Positions 13,765 to 26,910 are shown, counted from the first letter of the stretch. The stretch: 64,000 nt of DNA from Sipunculus nudus (GCA_026874595.1 CM049306.1:82052142-82116141); one strand, 5' to 3'. Made by a program: numbers and translations. Notes: generated by a model from the letters alone, not told the origin.

Positions 13765-15592
13765 CACATAACCCATAATATCCCACATAGTATTTCACAT
13801 GCCCCCATGATATCCAACATACTCCATGATATCCAACATACCCCATGATAATCAACATGCTTCATGATATCCCACTTACCCTATGATATCCCACATAACC
13901 CATGATATTCTACATTCCCCATGATACCCAATACAAACGATGATATCCCACATACCCCATGATATTCAACATGCCCTATGATATCCCACATTCTCCAGGA
14001 TTTCCAACATAGCCTTCTTCCATACTTCATGATATCAAACATACTCCATGATATCCTACCTCATGAAATCCCACATATCACCGATGATATCCCACATAAC
14101 CCATGATATTCTACATTCCCCATGATACCCAATACAAACGATGATATCCCACCTACCCCATGATATTCAACATGCCCTATGATATCCCACATTCTCCAGG
14201 ATTTCCAACATAGCCTTCTTCCATACTTCATGATATCAAACATACTCCATGATATCCCACCTCATGATATCCCACATATCACCTGATATTCCACTGCCCA
14301 TGATTTCCCACATGCCTCATAATATCCCATATACCTCATGATATCCAACATACCCCATGATATCCCATATACCCCATGATTTCCCATATACCCCATGATA
14401 ATCAACATACTCCATGATATCCCACATAACCCATGATGTCCCACATGCCTCATAATATCCCACATAACCCATGATATCCCACATACCCCATGATAATCTT
14501 TATGCTCCATGATATCCCACATACCCCATGATAATCAACATACTCCATGATATCCCACATAACCCATGATGTCCCACATGCCTCATAATATCCCACATAA
14601 CCCATGATATCCCACATACCCCATGATAATCTTTATGCTCCATGATATCCCACATACCCCATGATAATCAACATACTCTATGATATCCCACATACCCCAT
14701 GATAATCAACATGCTTCATGATATCCCACATACCCCATGATAATCAACATGCTTCATGATATCCCAAATACCCCATGATAATCAACATGCTTCATGATAT
14801 CCCACATACCCCATGATAATCAACATGCTTCATGATATCCCACATATCCCATAATAATCAACATGTTCATGCTCCATGATATCCCACATACCCCATGATT
14901 ATTAACATGCTCCATGATATCCCACATACCCCATGATAATCAACATGCTTCATGATATACCACATACCCCATGATAATCAACATGCTTCATGATATCCCA
15001 CATACCCCATGATAATCAACATACTCTATGATATCCCACATACCCCATGATAATCAACATGCTTCATGATATCCCACATACCCCATGATAATCAACATGC
15101 TTCATTATATCCCACATACCCCATGATAATCAACTTGCTTCATGATATCCCACATATCCCATAATAATCAACATGTTCATGCTCCATGATATCCCACATA
15201 CCCCATGATTACTAACATGCTCCATGATATCCCACATACCCCATGATAATCAACATGCTTCATGATATCCCACATACCCCATGATAATCTTTATCCTCCA
15301 TTATATCCCACATACCCCATGATAATCAACATGCTCCATGATATCCCACATACCCCGTGATATTCAACATGCTCCATGATATCCCACATATCCCGTGATA
15401 TTCAACATGCTCCATGATATCCCACATATCCCATGATAATCAACATGCTCCGTGATATCTCACATACCCCATGATAATCAACATGCTCCATGATATCCCA
15501 CATATCCCATGATAATCAACATGCTTCATGATATCCCACATACCCCATGATAATCAACATGCTCAATGCATGATATCCCACATGCCTCGTAT
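13765..15592. repeat. Minisatellite array, about 39-bp unit of two related half-units
   Basis: The unit is close to CCATGATATCCCACATACC followed by CCATGATAATCAACATGCTT. Near-identical copies run for about 1.8 kb. A higher-order duplication of about 200 bp is visible (13898 against 14098), and one of about 130 bp (14401 against 14531). Variants (GTGATATTCAAC, ATAATCTTTATG) are clustered, consistent with local unequal exchange. Confidence 0.95.
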
Positions 15593-15870
15593 TACATCGT
15601 ATTACGTTCGGGTCGAGCTTGCCGCTGCAAGGCGTTATTTGGGACTCTTTTGGCACAAATCGGAATATCATATCATTTATTTAAACTTTTATCATGAATT
15701 ATTTTGGTGTTTTCTTAACCGTATACATGTATAAACGTAGCAGGCAGTGACAGCTGATATCAATTCAAACGGCTTAAAATAAAGTGTCTCTTTCCAATAC
15801 TATTTAAAAGTGAAAATAGTGAAATAATATTCATTTATTTATTTCGAACATATTAAATAAGGAAAGCCCA
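15593..15870. other. No gene seen
   Basis: AT-rich sequence between the minisatellite and the CTCG-rich region. Confidence 0.5.
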
Positions 15871-17060
15871 AACTGTTTTGCATAATGATTTTTATCCAAT
15901 GGCGCATACCTCACAGAGGACGATAGAGTATTATCCTAAAGACATCGGAGTTCTAATAGCTTCAAGGATAGTCCCGTTGAACTTGCGAACTTTCGTAGGA
16001 AGTTCTGAATCGGTCGGGGAAACTCGGCGGAACTCGCGATTAATCGTACAAATTTCGGCCAAGCTCGTATATGACTTGTATATAAGTAGGTGTCACAACG
16101 GCGTGACTCGCACAACGCTTATACTGCGCTCGTATACAAGCTCCCGGTGACCTCGTATTTTTCTCCTAAGGCCGTGTCACTCTGGACGATTTAAGGGTAC
16201 GTGTTACCACGAGTGCTGGCATGTAATAACTCGTCGAAATTTGAGTTTGAGTTTGTTTTTGATGACGGAGACATCAGTATAACTCCTGCTCGAGTTCTGT
16301 TCTAGTTCTGTTCCACAGTGATAGGACACTTGTACGATACTTATCTATTTAGTACGAGTTTAATGAACATCTTTGAACGGTCTTTGACTTTTCTACGACA
16401 ACGTCCGAATAAAGGCGTATCTAGATGAATAACGGCAACAAATGCACGAGTTTATGACGAGTTATGACGATTCAAATATGAGTACTGTACATGTGGGGCA
16501 AACATAGGGTGGTTTGGGCATGAATTGTGATGGTTCCGCACTTTTTTACCAGTCTCAAGATTCCCTTGAAGGTGAAAACATTATAGTGATGGCTCATCTT
16601 CCTGTCCAGAGGCTTAGAAATGTTGGAATCTTCTGGAGAAGGGAATATCAAAATCCATCTTTATAGTGTCGCCACGACTCACTCAAACTCGTAAGAATGT
16701 AGAGGACATGTCGAACAGAACACGTACAAACTGGTACGGATATGGAGCAGAGATCGTGTTCATGTCTGCCAATTTCGCGACTAAACTCGTAGGTATCCGG
16801 CGATTTTTTTATAATGGCGAGAATCGCCGACCAACGACGACATGCCTACCACATGTGTACGGGTTTGGGCGACACGCCTTCAACATGTGTTCAACATATG
16901 TACGAGGCAAAAACTCGCATGCACGAGCATTTAAACCCGTTACAAATACTCACCCTACATGGCGAATACCGGTGACATGAAGAGACATCAGTTCGACATG
17001 CAATGACATGGGTTCGAGTTTTGTAACTCGGTGGTCAGTAAGCTCGGGAAAATCGTAATA
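15871..17060. repeat. Region rich in CTCGTA/TACGAG words
   Basis: Words such as CTCGTA, ACTCGT, ACGAGT, CGAGTT and GACATG recur at irregular spacing on both strands and GC/CpG content is raised. The spread of degenerate short words with no fixed period suggests a decayed satellite or transposon family. A 104-codon frame at 16666-16980 is part of the pattern and has no recognised domain. Confidence 0.4.
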
Positions 17061-18180
17061 ATCGGGAAAATGTTAGGGCTGGTTAAGTAATATTCGTCTA
17101 AAAACTGCACACACGACCCCTGCACCATACCAGAAACCCAATGACGGTTCATGGTCGCCGATCTGTAATCTTCAGCGTTCCATCTGAAGAACTTCCTGCT
17201 TTAATCGGAACAAAAAAAATCACTTCCCGAACGTGTGTTTGATTACTACTTATTGAATATATGTATATGTAAAATTCTCCAAAAAGGGAGGATAACACCT
17301 ATATACAGAACTGGTCTAGAGGGTAGTATTTCTGTTTAGTATTCTATTATAAACTCACGCCAAGTATCTTTTTATAGTATATTTAAGCTATCTGAGATGT
17401 TATCTGACCTTGTTATCATATTGCACCCAGTTGAACATCGTGACATACAAACAGGACTTATGATTATTATGGTCTGGTTCCACTGCAGTCCTGTCTCTTT
17501 CTCACGCTCAATGCTTCCCTCCCTATCCTCCCGATCAATAAATACACTTAAAAGTGGTGATTTACTGCAAGGGTCATAAAACTGTTCATTCAGTTGACTA
17601 GTCAATATTTTTGTCCTATCGCTCAATCAAATGTGAAACGAATACCAGATATCACTGTATCCCTTGCTATTTCCAGTATATCTTACTGTTTGTCTGTCCC
17701 CTCTCTATATGCCCAGGCAAATTTTGCAGCAATCGCTTCGAAACATATGGAGTTGGTATATCTCTATTATCCCTCGGAGAAAGTCGGTTATGGACATACA
17801 TGTTTTTGTAAATAGTTTAGATCAAGGTCATTGAAAAACCTTAAAATCGTTTTTTCTTCATATTTTTTACGTCAAAAGTTATCAGCTATATAGAGGACGG
17901 CTTTTTTAACTTTTAACTTCCAAAACAAGTTGTATCATAGTCATAATTTGTATATAGGCAATATGCTTTAGACATTTGACATATCCAGTGTAAATAAGCT
18001 TATCGATTTCATCCTTTCAATCCTGCTTGTTACCCGATTGCAATATATGTCACGGACTGATATAGCGACGTCCTGAGCCGATTTAACGCGAGTGGCCGGA
18101 CCTGTCGTGATGCGGTCTAGGGAAATTGTATCGTTTCCCATATATCCAACCAGTTTTTTTTCACCTTCCCTCCTTTTGTT
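17061..18180. other. No gene seen
   Basis: Several short frames occur on both strands between 17370 and 17815, none with a domain or splice context that I can support. Confidence 0.5.
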
Positions 18181-18261
18181 TCTCAATCTTTCTGTCTCTG
18201 TCTGACTGTTTGTCTGTCTGCCCCCCCCCCTCTCTCTCTCTCTCTCTCATATCTCTATCAG

Positions 18262-18362
18262 GGGCGTAGCCGGGGGGGGGGGGGGGGGGGCGCAGGGGGC
18301 CATGCCCCCCCCCCGTCGCATCCAGTACTCCCCGCCCTTTCGGAATTTCACTTAATCTAATA

Positions 18363-18421
<59 letters not shown>
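18262..18421. repeat. Low-complexity block: element end, poly-G/poly-C runs and (TA)n
   Basis: CAGGGGCGTAGCC at 18262 is followed by poly-G and poly-C runs and a segment (AGTACTCCCCG...CACTTAATCTAATA) resembling the start of the repeat at 6524. A (TA)n tract runs 18366-18421. The inverse GGCTACGCCCCTG occurs at about 19742-19755. Confidence 0.5.
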
Positions 18422-18423
<2 letters not shown>

Positions 18424-18840
18424 TGTGGGTGCCTTTTTAATCGCGAGGGTTTTAATTTCACGATATTCGCGAATATTAAACATTTGCGAATATTAAACCA
18501 ACGGGAATAAAAAGACTGATCAACCAAGATGAACAAGAGGGGAAGGGAAGAGTTATCCCACATATAGAAACAATATAATCAGAAAACAAATCAGTATTGA
18601 AACACGCGGTAATCACATGAAATATATAAACTGTTAAGTGAATGACTGAACCTGAAATGAGTGAGCTATTGTAGGATTTGTTCTAAACTAAAATAAATAC
18701 AAATTCAATGTATATGTATACTGCTGTGCTTAGATGGTATATGTTCTGTTTCAATCGCGAAAATGAAACCCTCGCGAAACGCTCAAAATTAAGAAATCGC
18801 GAAATTTCAGCCTCGCGAATATAAAGCCAACCACAGTATA
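18420..18840. mobile_element. MITE with TACTGTGG/CCACAGTA termini
   Basis: The left end TACTGTGGGTGCC (18421) and right end AACCACAGTA form inverted termini flanked by TA. Sub-terminal motifs (ATCGCGAGG, TTCGCGAATATTAAAC, CCTCGCGAATATAAAG) are repeated in inverted orientation. A related copy lies at 44085-44430. Confidence 0.6.
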
Positions 18841-19755
18841 CATTAGGTTGCCTTTGCTATAAGTGGCGTGTCCAGCGGGGGCGCCTTCGGCGCGCGGCCA
18901 CCCGTTGAGCTGCAATATCTCTCATTTTATCCAATTTTCAAATTTTCGTAATTTATTTTCGTTTTTCATATTTCTTTTTTATTAAATAGCTATTAGATTT
19001 GATTAAAGTTATCTGCAGTTTATTTCTTTCACATTTATTAGTTGAGTATAAGGATATTTATGAACAGCTGCAGAACACCTGCAGTGCACCAGGCCCTGGA
19101 TGGGGTCGACCTTGAACAATCTCACGGTTCCTCTGGTGATACCGGTACTGATCTGTGGTCTTAGCAGTCTTGTGTGCTATTGAGAACACGGAACCAAGTA
19201 AAATGAAAAGTTTAACATAAGACTTCAACCTATCAGTTATTTCACTCCGAGCATTACATTTAAAAGATAACATTTTGCAAGTAAGAAACGTAAATGCGCT
19301 TTTGCGCAACTGACTTGTTTGAAAACGATTTAGAAGAAATATAAATATTAAATATTGAACCTCTCTACAGTTTGACTACAAAACGCAAGGACATAAAAGA
19401 ACAGGTTTTCTAGCATTATATGTTAAAAATTGCCTCAAAATGTCCTCTTTTCATTGCATAATCAAAAAAATTTTCCAATATGGGAGGGGGACACCCCCTC
19501 CCATACCCTCAACAGGTACCTGTTACTATTCTTAATGGTTCATATTTGAAAATAAACATAAATATATTTTCATACACTAAAATATATAACGTATATAAAT
19601 AATATTAATAATAATAAAAAATATATATACATACATATACACGTATGTATATAAAAGTTTTCATAGTAAGCGCCCCTACCCCCCCCCCCCCCACCGTTTT
19701 TCGAATTTCAGGATTCGCCGGCCCCTCCCCTCCTTCAATCCTGGCTACGCCCCTG
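18841..19755. repeat. Composite of interspersed repeats, no gene
   Basis: 19060-19150 resembles, on the minus strand, part of the SINE at 55529. 19440-19520 (CCAATATGGGAGGGG...CCTGTTA) matches 43565-43675. A C-rich block at 19670-19755 ends in GGCTACGCCCCTG. Confidence 0.5.
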
Positions 19756-19765
19756 TCTATATCAT

Positions 19766-22361
19766 ATACATCTCAAACAAACCAATCAAACACTGCGGTT
19801 ACATTTTCTGACTGTCGATCTTTACATTTCTGAATCAATGTAATCAGATTATATATAATAATGATATATGATATATAACCATATATAACAGTGTACTAAT
19901 TACGTAAAATCCATAAACATATGATTAAATTTTACATAACCCTTCAAACTGGACAAAACTCCCCTCCAATGGGACAATAAAAAATCCCATTCGACTCTCC
20001 AAAATTTTGACTTCAGCGTCCCGGATTCCAATTTTTCACCCTATTGGAAGCTCTGATACTGGCAAAGCCATATATATGGAAAAAAGTACTGAACCGTTGG
20101 CAAAAATTGTTTTGTTAAGTTAATCATCAATTTTATCGAAATGTCATGTAACATACATTAACAATTTTCTAAAGGGCTGTGTGAAAAATTAGAATCAATC
20201 TTCATCGTATCTAATTCATGTTAAAGGTAGCCATCGTGATAACTCAAAGGACATACCATGACCTACAAAAGCACCGAGAAACTTAGAAGTAAATGAAAAG
20301 GTTTTGAAATGAAAGCTTATTTACAAAATAATGCAATAAAAAGTTATTTTTTTATTATTTCCTAATTTTTTAATATTTCAAAATATTTTTAAAATATTAC
20401 TTTTGTTATTTCACCACTTAGGTTTTGTTCCATGTTTGCTCTGTTTAATCATCCTGCCCTCGTCTGTCCGATTCAAGGGGAGCAGAACAAAGCTTGGAAT
20501 CTAGGAACCCGTGAACAGATGCACCAGTTAATTGACATTATGTATCACGGGTTGGCATAATCTCATAACATTTTCCTGGAATCAGGTCATCTTTAAGACC
20601 AACTTGCTTATCATTCTTAGGATTTCGGATAAACGAAAATATATAAGGTTTTCATTCTCAATTTCGGATAAAAGGATTCGCGATTAACGACGCTTTACCA
20701 TATATATATACGATTACTTTATGATTAATTAAAAAAATACAGCCACAATTACAAACCTTAATATTGTCAAAAGGTAATGCAAGAACTGTATACTGTATAC
20801 CTTTATTCAAATGTATAAAACAAAAGAAAACTTACAGAGTTTACAGATCCAATAGTTAGTCTCATCAAGATATGAAATAGATAAAATAGTCTGAAGAATA
20901 ACTAGAAATGATTTATATAATTTCAAATGCTTGTTGCACTTTATAAACATAAGTCTTGATTTCATGATTTCGCAGGTTGGGTCAAAGACATTTCAACTGC
21001 GGGAGGGGGCGGGTCAGGGCTAGAAGCTGGCATATGCGGGGCAGGGCGGGCTACACGAATAAAATGTGGACCTGCGAGCCAAAATATGGTTGTAGTAACA
21101 GTGATCATCTTTACCAGAATATAATGCCCATGTCTGTTCATGTTCCTTTGATTATTCCATTTTCTGGAGAGAGTTTACTGTATATGAAAGTGTTGAGCTC
21201 ATGAAGTCTTAATTCTCTAATTTTTTAGACAGATTCGTGTTTGCTCCAGTGAGTCCCCACTGGACATGGTGTTGTACAAATATACCTTGACATAATGTTG
21301 TATGTTTACACTGTTCAGTAATGTAAGCTTATACTTGTTGCCAGTCTCATATATTACATAACATGGTCCAGAGTAGAGCACCAGCATGATTACCTGTTAC
21401 CTTATATTAGCCACTATAGGGGCTACATCTGGTTTTGTCACCAGCTGGATATAGCTTTGCATGACCCACTTAGTCTGAGGTGTTATCCTCATGGATCTGC
21501 GAAAGACCAATGGCTTGTTTTAAGCACTGCATGGGCAAACACTGCCCGCAACAAAAAAGCCATGCTCCTTTTGATATCTATCTCTGTGTCCACCTCCTGG
21601 ATAAGAGCTGTTGTTCCATGGAGAACCTGATTTTATCTTAATGGAAGTACCATACCCTTCCCCCTTCACAGCTAATTAGCTTAGCATTACTTAACAGGAT
21701 TAACCTGACCACTGACCAAATCTTTGTAAAATATAAGGTGTGAAATGTTGTCAGTCAATATACTGTCCTCCAGCTAAAGCGGCTAGTGGCTCTTGGCATA
21801 CATACTCAATAGAAATGGATCCCTTTATCCTTGAGTGTTGTTTTATATTTCAGTATAGATACATGTACATGGAAGACATAGGGCCGCTACTGTATATTTT
21901 CCCCATTAAAATGTTAAATCTGACCGTTCAAGGTGTGATAAGGTATGATATGTTGTTTTATGCATTTAAGCCATTGAAACCTATACCTTTACATATATTA
22001 GTTTGTGTGGTCAAGATATCGTACAAAGGTATCTATTTATGATTATGTGGGGACAATAAATTCTTTGCTCATATACTAATGATGTAATTAGCGGGTGCAT
22101 ATTACCTGGCTTACTTTACCTGCTCATTTTGGCAGTAACAATTACACAAGTAAAAATAGCTAGGAGCACTTCACCATGGTCTTTAACAAAGTTATGAAAA
22201 CCATACTAAATATGCTAGAATTTAAATTAAAAATGGTGATTTTAATTTTTTTTCTCTCTTATTAAATCTCAAAATGCTCGCACAAACAATCCACCTAGCT
22301 TCCATTAGATACATCTACTACCTAAGTATGATTTGATGGCTGTCAGGAGTCACAACTCTTA
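19766..22361. other. No gene seen
   Basis: AT-rich sequence; 20980-21060 is GGGCGGG-rich. A 100-codon frame at 21740-22042 has no recognised domain. Confidence 0.5.
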
Positions 22362-22637
22362 GGCCAAAAAAAATAAAAGGTATGGTTCTCAGGCACCGCC
22401 CGCGTCAATTTTAACCCCCCGCATCAAAAATTTTTATTTTGATTTTTATCTTTCCAGAAGACAAATAATACAATTTATGTAGTATTTAGCAAAATATTTG
22501 TAATTTTCATGGTTTTTCCTGATTATATGACATTTTTATCGAAACATACAAAAAAAGGTCAAAAATAAAATACCGCCCGCCCGCACTGATTTCTGAAAAA
22601 AAGTGCCTGAGAACCATACCTTATTTTTTTTTTGGCC
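22362..22637. mobile_element. PIF/Harbinger-type MITE, copy 1
   Basis: Terminal inverted repeats run from GGCCAAAAAAAATAAAAGG through TATGGTTCTCAGGCAC, mirrored by GTGCCTGAGAACCATA through GGCC. TTA is directly repeated on both sides (22359-22361 and 22638-22640), which fits the TWA target duplication of PIF/Harbinger elements. It has no coding capacity. Copy 2 lies inverted at 62050-62365. Confidence 0.75.
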
Positions 22638-22889
22638 TTAGGGATGTTTTTTTTATCAGTGTTAAACATGAAAGATAAGTGTTGTTAGGAAACATTAACT
22701 GTAGCTGTTTAAAATTGGAAAATACAAAAGGAATCAATGTAAGCATATCTAATTATCATGATTACAATAACATTGTGAGAGTAATTGATTACGATTACAA
22801 TTACTTTCCTTTTAAAATAAATGAAATCGATTACGATTACGTAACGATTACTAAAAAATATGTATTCGATTGTAATTGATTACCTCATG

Positions 22890-22892
<3 letters not shown>
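22638..22892. other. Short GATTAC-rich stretch, no gene
   Basis: GATTACGATTACAATTAC-type repeats occur between 22780 and 22885. Confidence 0.5.

Positions 22893-22961
<69 letters not shown>
22893..22961. repeat. (TA)n microsatellite
   Basis: About 34 dinucleotide units. Confidence 0.95.
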
Positions 22962-24722
22962 GTTCACTTCATACACATACACCAGCCTGTCGCACCAATT
23001 TCCGGAGGTCACACAGTCTTCACAGCATGAGCCCCACATTGCGCCAAATGAATGACTGATGTCGCTGAGGAACGTCCGAGTTGCACCCCTACGTACACAT
23101 TATATCATAAACATTACATCACCCATGTCTGCGACATATTACGGCAAACTTTCTTCAGCACTCTGTTTATATTTTCATTTTCGTTATGGTCAGCGGAAGT
23201 CTCGAGTTTTGAGTTTCCTTTACAATTACCGCACGGCATTTAAATGCAGGTTATCTTATGTTTACGTCAAAGTGGCATTTTAGCACATTATCTTCAAAAT
23301 ACCTGCAAGCTGATAACTCCGCCAATTGCCAACAGGCCCGATTGCTCAGACTGCAATTGCATGCACCATTTTACGCTCTCAGTTTCGCTTCCATGGAGAC
23401 GGCACGTGCGTGACGTGATACTGACATTCCGGTCAGCATAATTTCACCCTGTGGCCGTCTGCTCATATCTGCATGCAGACGTCGCATATTGTAGGATTCT
23501 GGGAAAGCTGGCCGACATCTGTGTAACCGATTTCTCTGTGTACTCGTTGTAAGGTCATGATATCATTACAAGCTCTTGAATTTACCACAAAACATCTGTT
23601 TTAAATTGACCAACACCACCAGTATAATGCATTCATGTAATATGTTTATACAGCAGGGTGCTGGGCTTTAAACAAGTGCTATTGATGAACACAAATGAAT
23701 CCAAGGACCTGTGACTACAGTTACCATGTATTTCCTTTACTGTACTATTGATGTTTATATTGCACATGTATAGAAGTATATAAAGCAGGGTTCATTATAA
23801 CATAATTATTGATTATATAACTATACACTCAAATTTAATAAAATATTATATATATATTTAAATATATATATATATATGGGGACGCCTGAGGCAAATTAGA
23901 TAAATACAAAACTACATATGCATGTATCAAGTGAAAAGACAATAGGACGAGATTCAATCCATTCTAACTTATGATCACTGTATATATCTGTGTTAGGTTT
24001 AATATTCCAGTGTCTGGGTGCTTTGAAACTAGAAAGTACTCAGAGACCACAGTTACTCCGCCAACATTCTGGATCAATTGATCCGGAATATTACCAGGAT
24101 CCTTTAAAAAATTCATGCCGAGAGAAATGTGTGTAATGGTTCAAGAACTAAAAGGTTGCATCATTGCATCACTGGTTGGCTTTGCCGGGCAGAACAAAGG
24201 CGACACTAATTAACTTACACGTCCACAGTGCAGTCAGATGTTGAAAACTTTGTGCCCTTTCGGGTAGTTACACTTGTATTTTCCACAAATACCAGTGAAT
24301 CTACCTTTACCTCACAGAGCTAAAGAATCTCTCAGACTAAAACATATACTGGTGAATAGATTTCACAATTTTTTTCCACAAACATTAATTTTAAAAAAAT
24401 CGTGTGAAGACCAGCCAACCAATCATACAACTCAAATTTCTGGCTCAGGTATAATCACAAAATAATTGTCGGTCTCAAAATCCACTGCCAGTCATATATT
24501 GAATCACTGCTCACTTTACACTGCATGCAGTATTAACTATGAATAGAACCAGGTCATGCGAACAGGCAGCTGTTCAGATAACAGTGTGTATACGAGCTTA
24601 CTTTCTGATATATCAATATAACATATACATAATATTACCCTTGTACACACGAATGACGACATGAAGTAAGGGTGGGGAATTTACGTCTAGAAATGCTGTG
24701 AAATGTATCATGATGAATCCCC

Positions 24723-24724
<2 letters not shown>
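22962..24724. other. No gene seen; E-box and CRE pair at 23403-23418
   Basis: 23040-23480 is richer in GC and CpG than its flanks and carries CACGTG (23403) next to TGACGTGA (23411), which could mark a regulatory region. No coding exon is supported. Confidence 0.4.
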
Positions 24725-24765
<41 letters not shown>

Positions 24766-24793
24766 CCCCATATATATATATGTATATATATAG

Positions 24794-24824
<31 letters not shown>
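24725..24824. repeat. Interrupted (TA)n microsatellite
   Basis: TA blocks are interrupted by CCCC and TGTA/GATA steps. Confidence 0.9.
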
Positions 24825-24829
<5 letters not shown>

Positions 24830-25311
24830 AATATAACGTCTGTATGACACATTCCAAACACAAGTATATTACAATTAAGTATAACGTTTTAGAAAATAAG
24901 GTATTATGTTTCCAGTATAATCTTAAACAAGTTTAGATGTAATACTTCATAGTAAACTCATAAATGAAACCAAGGTCTATAATTCTATTATTTGCAATTT
25001 ATAAATATTATTTTCTGAATAGGGGGGGGGGGTTTATTACATCGACCCCCTTTCCCCTTGCCAAAAAGGGGATATATACCCCCAGTCCCTATATTGACGC
25101 TCCTGATGGTTTGTGCTGTTTTCTGCAATCATTACATTAATATCGCTTAATGGGTGATTAACATTAACCATAGACCTATATTTAATCGCGTTTGGTTGCA
25201 AGATTAGCATTGTGTGATTTTGTTTTGCCATATCCGTCTGTCTGATTTTCGATCTATGTGTGCCGATTATCATATTTTTATTCCGAGCAATATAGTTCCA
25301 AATCAGAAGGC
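24825..25311. other. No gene seen
   Basis: Non-coding sequence with a short poly-G run near 25022-25031. Confidence 0.5.
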
Positions 25312-25340
25312 GGGGGGGGGGGGGGGGGGGGGGGGGGGGG
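25312..25340 (+). repeat. Poly-G run of 29
   Basis: Longest of many G or C homopolymers in the window (others near 7441, 9299, 18278, 33705, 39254, 42481, 42621 and 43055). Such runs can form G-quadruplexes and are prone to length error in assemblies. Confidence 0.95.
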
Positions 25341-26400
25341 AGGTCCGCCGCAACCTTTTTATAAGGGTTTCAGAACAAGATTCGCGGCCTGGTCTCCCCC
25401 TTCCCGGACCGGGTGACCTTTATTAAGGATTAGTCATTAGTCTTTCTGGGTTTGACCAAACCTTTTCCTAAAGCCTGCACCTGCCCCTGCCAATAATTAT
25501 TTGATATCATTAAAATATGGTACACTGCTTTTACCTATGAGATGGATAGGATTGTTTTCGGTGGCGCCAGTTATGCTGACCTACTTTCTTCTAGCCAAAG
25601 TGACTTTTCCCTATAAAATAAGGAAAATATAAACCTTCAGTTTTAGCAGCGTGGTTAACCATTCTAAGAGAGTGTGTTTGAATTTAAACATATTTTGAAT
25701 TGATAAAAATGGTCTCTTCACAGTGTAGAGTATAGTAAGTTTTTTTCTCCATTGAGAATTAATCGGAAAACGGTATGATATATTGTGAACAGAACAAACT
25801 GCACGTAAGAGGGTAATATATCGTACAAATATCTTAAATATCTAGAGCTATATCGAATTTGTTTGGCATGAAATAATATATATATATATATATATAACCG
25901 GGGGAGGAAGATGATTAAGTAGATTACGAAGTAAAAGATAAAACTTTCTACTGGTAACAGCCCTAAAAGGGAGAGACCGGATGTGGACCAGAAATGATAA
26001 ACATAAACACACAGAAAAATGGGGGCGGGATTTTAGGATCAATCTAAAGCAAACAAAGGCAGTTCTCGAGGGAAAGAGCACAACTGATTAAATTACTATA
26101 TCATAAGTGACAAACTTGTCACTTCCTCAATCTCCTACAATACTCTCACACTGATTCTTAATGAACAAGAACATACGCTACTCAGAATCTTCCTGATGCA
26201 GTGATTACAGAACAGGATACATAATCTTGATGTGTTTATCCACAGAAGAGTTGAGATAAACTTTTATTATGTGATTGCGGTAGGTTACAGGAGGTAAATG
26301 GCGTGTCATCTGTGACCTTAATATCCAATATATATATATATGCAATATACAGGGCACTTACCATAATTAAAAAAAAGTGTAATAGGAAGAAATAAAAAAA
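25341..26400. other. No gene seen
   Basis: AT-rich non-coding sequence with a short (TA)n near 25877-25895. Confidence 0.5.
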
Positions 26401-26404
26401 AAAA

Positions 26405-26475
26405 ACAGGAGTCAGAGTTGTCTTAACTCGGCACCTGACCGGAATTAAGAAGATCGTGGGTTCGATTCCCACCTT
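26405..26475 (+). repeat. tRNA-like sequence, probable SINE head
   Basis: It has a perfect T-arm (GTGGG, TTCGATT, CCCAC) preceded by an anticodon-arm-like CCTGACCGGAATTAAG. The D-arm region is degraded, so this is not a working tRNA gene. Confidence 0.45.
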
Positions 26476-26542
26476 CAGTGAACCGACTTTTCTGTGTATA
26501 CCATTTCCATCTATATACAGTGAACCAGTATGGCTATTCATA

Positions 26543-26544
<2 letters not shown>

Positions 26545-26587
<43 letters not shown>

Positions 26588-26592
26588 ATATA

Positions 26593-26668
<76 letters not shown>
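26545..26668. repeat. Compound (TC)n-(TA)n microsatellite
   Basis: About 20 TC units followed by about 40 TA units. Confidence 0.95.
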
Positions 26669-26671
<3 letters not shown>

Positions 26672-26857
26672 TGAAACCTCGTTGTGTCGAACTCGCTTAA
26701 GTAGAATACCCCGCTTATGTCGAAGTTACAGACTCGATATTCTTGACAACTCTAGTTAAAATTTTACCAAATAAAACCCGTATGTGTCGAACCTCGGATG
26801 TGTCAAAGTAGTTTTCTCAGTGTTCTTTCGACTTCGACACAACGAGGTTTTATTTTA
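26669..26857. mobile_element. MITE with CAGTGAAACCTCG termini
   Basis: CAGTGAAACCTCGTTGTGTC at the left is mirrored by GACACAACGAGGTTTTATTT at the right, inside (TA)n on both sides. This is the best preserved of the CAGTRAAACC family here. It has no coding capacity. Confidence 0.65.
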
Positions 26858-26860
26858 CAC

Positions 26861-26863
<3 letters not shown>

Positions 26864-26910
<47 letters not shown>
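26864..26910. repeat. (TA)n microsatellite
   Basis: About 23 units; together with 26587-26668 it brackets the MITE. Confidence 0.95.

Noticed and set aside
13765-15592. CRISPR-like look of regular repeats
   Set aside because: There are no unique spacers of fixed length, both half-units are repeats, and the surrounding DNA is eukaryotic.
26405-26475. Functional tRNA gene
   Set aside because: Only the T-arm and part of the anticodon arm are intact; the D-arm and acceptor stem do not pair. The same holds for 9452, 27240, 44645 and 55529.
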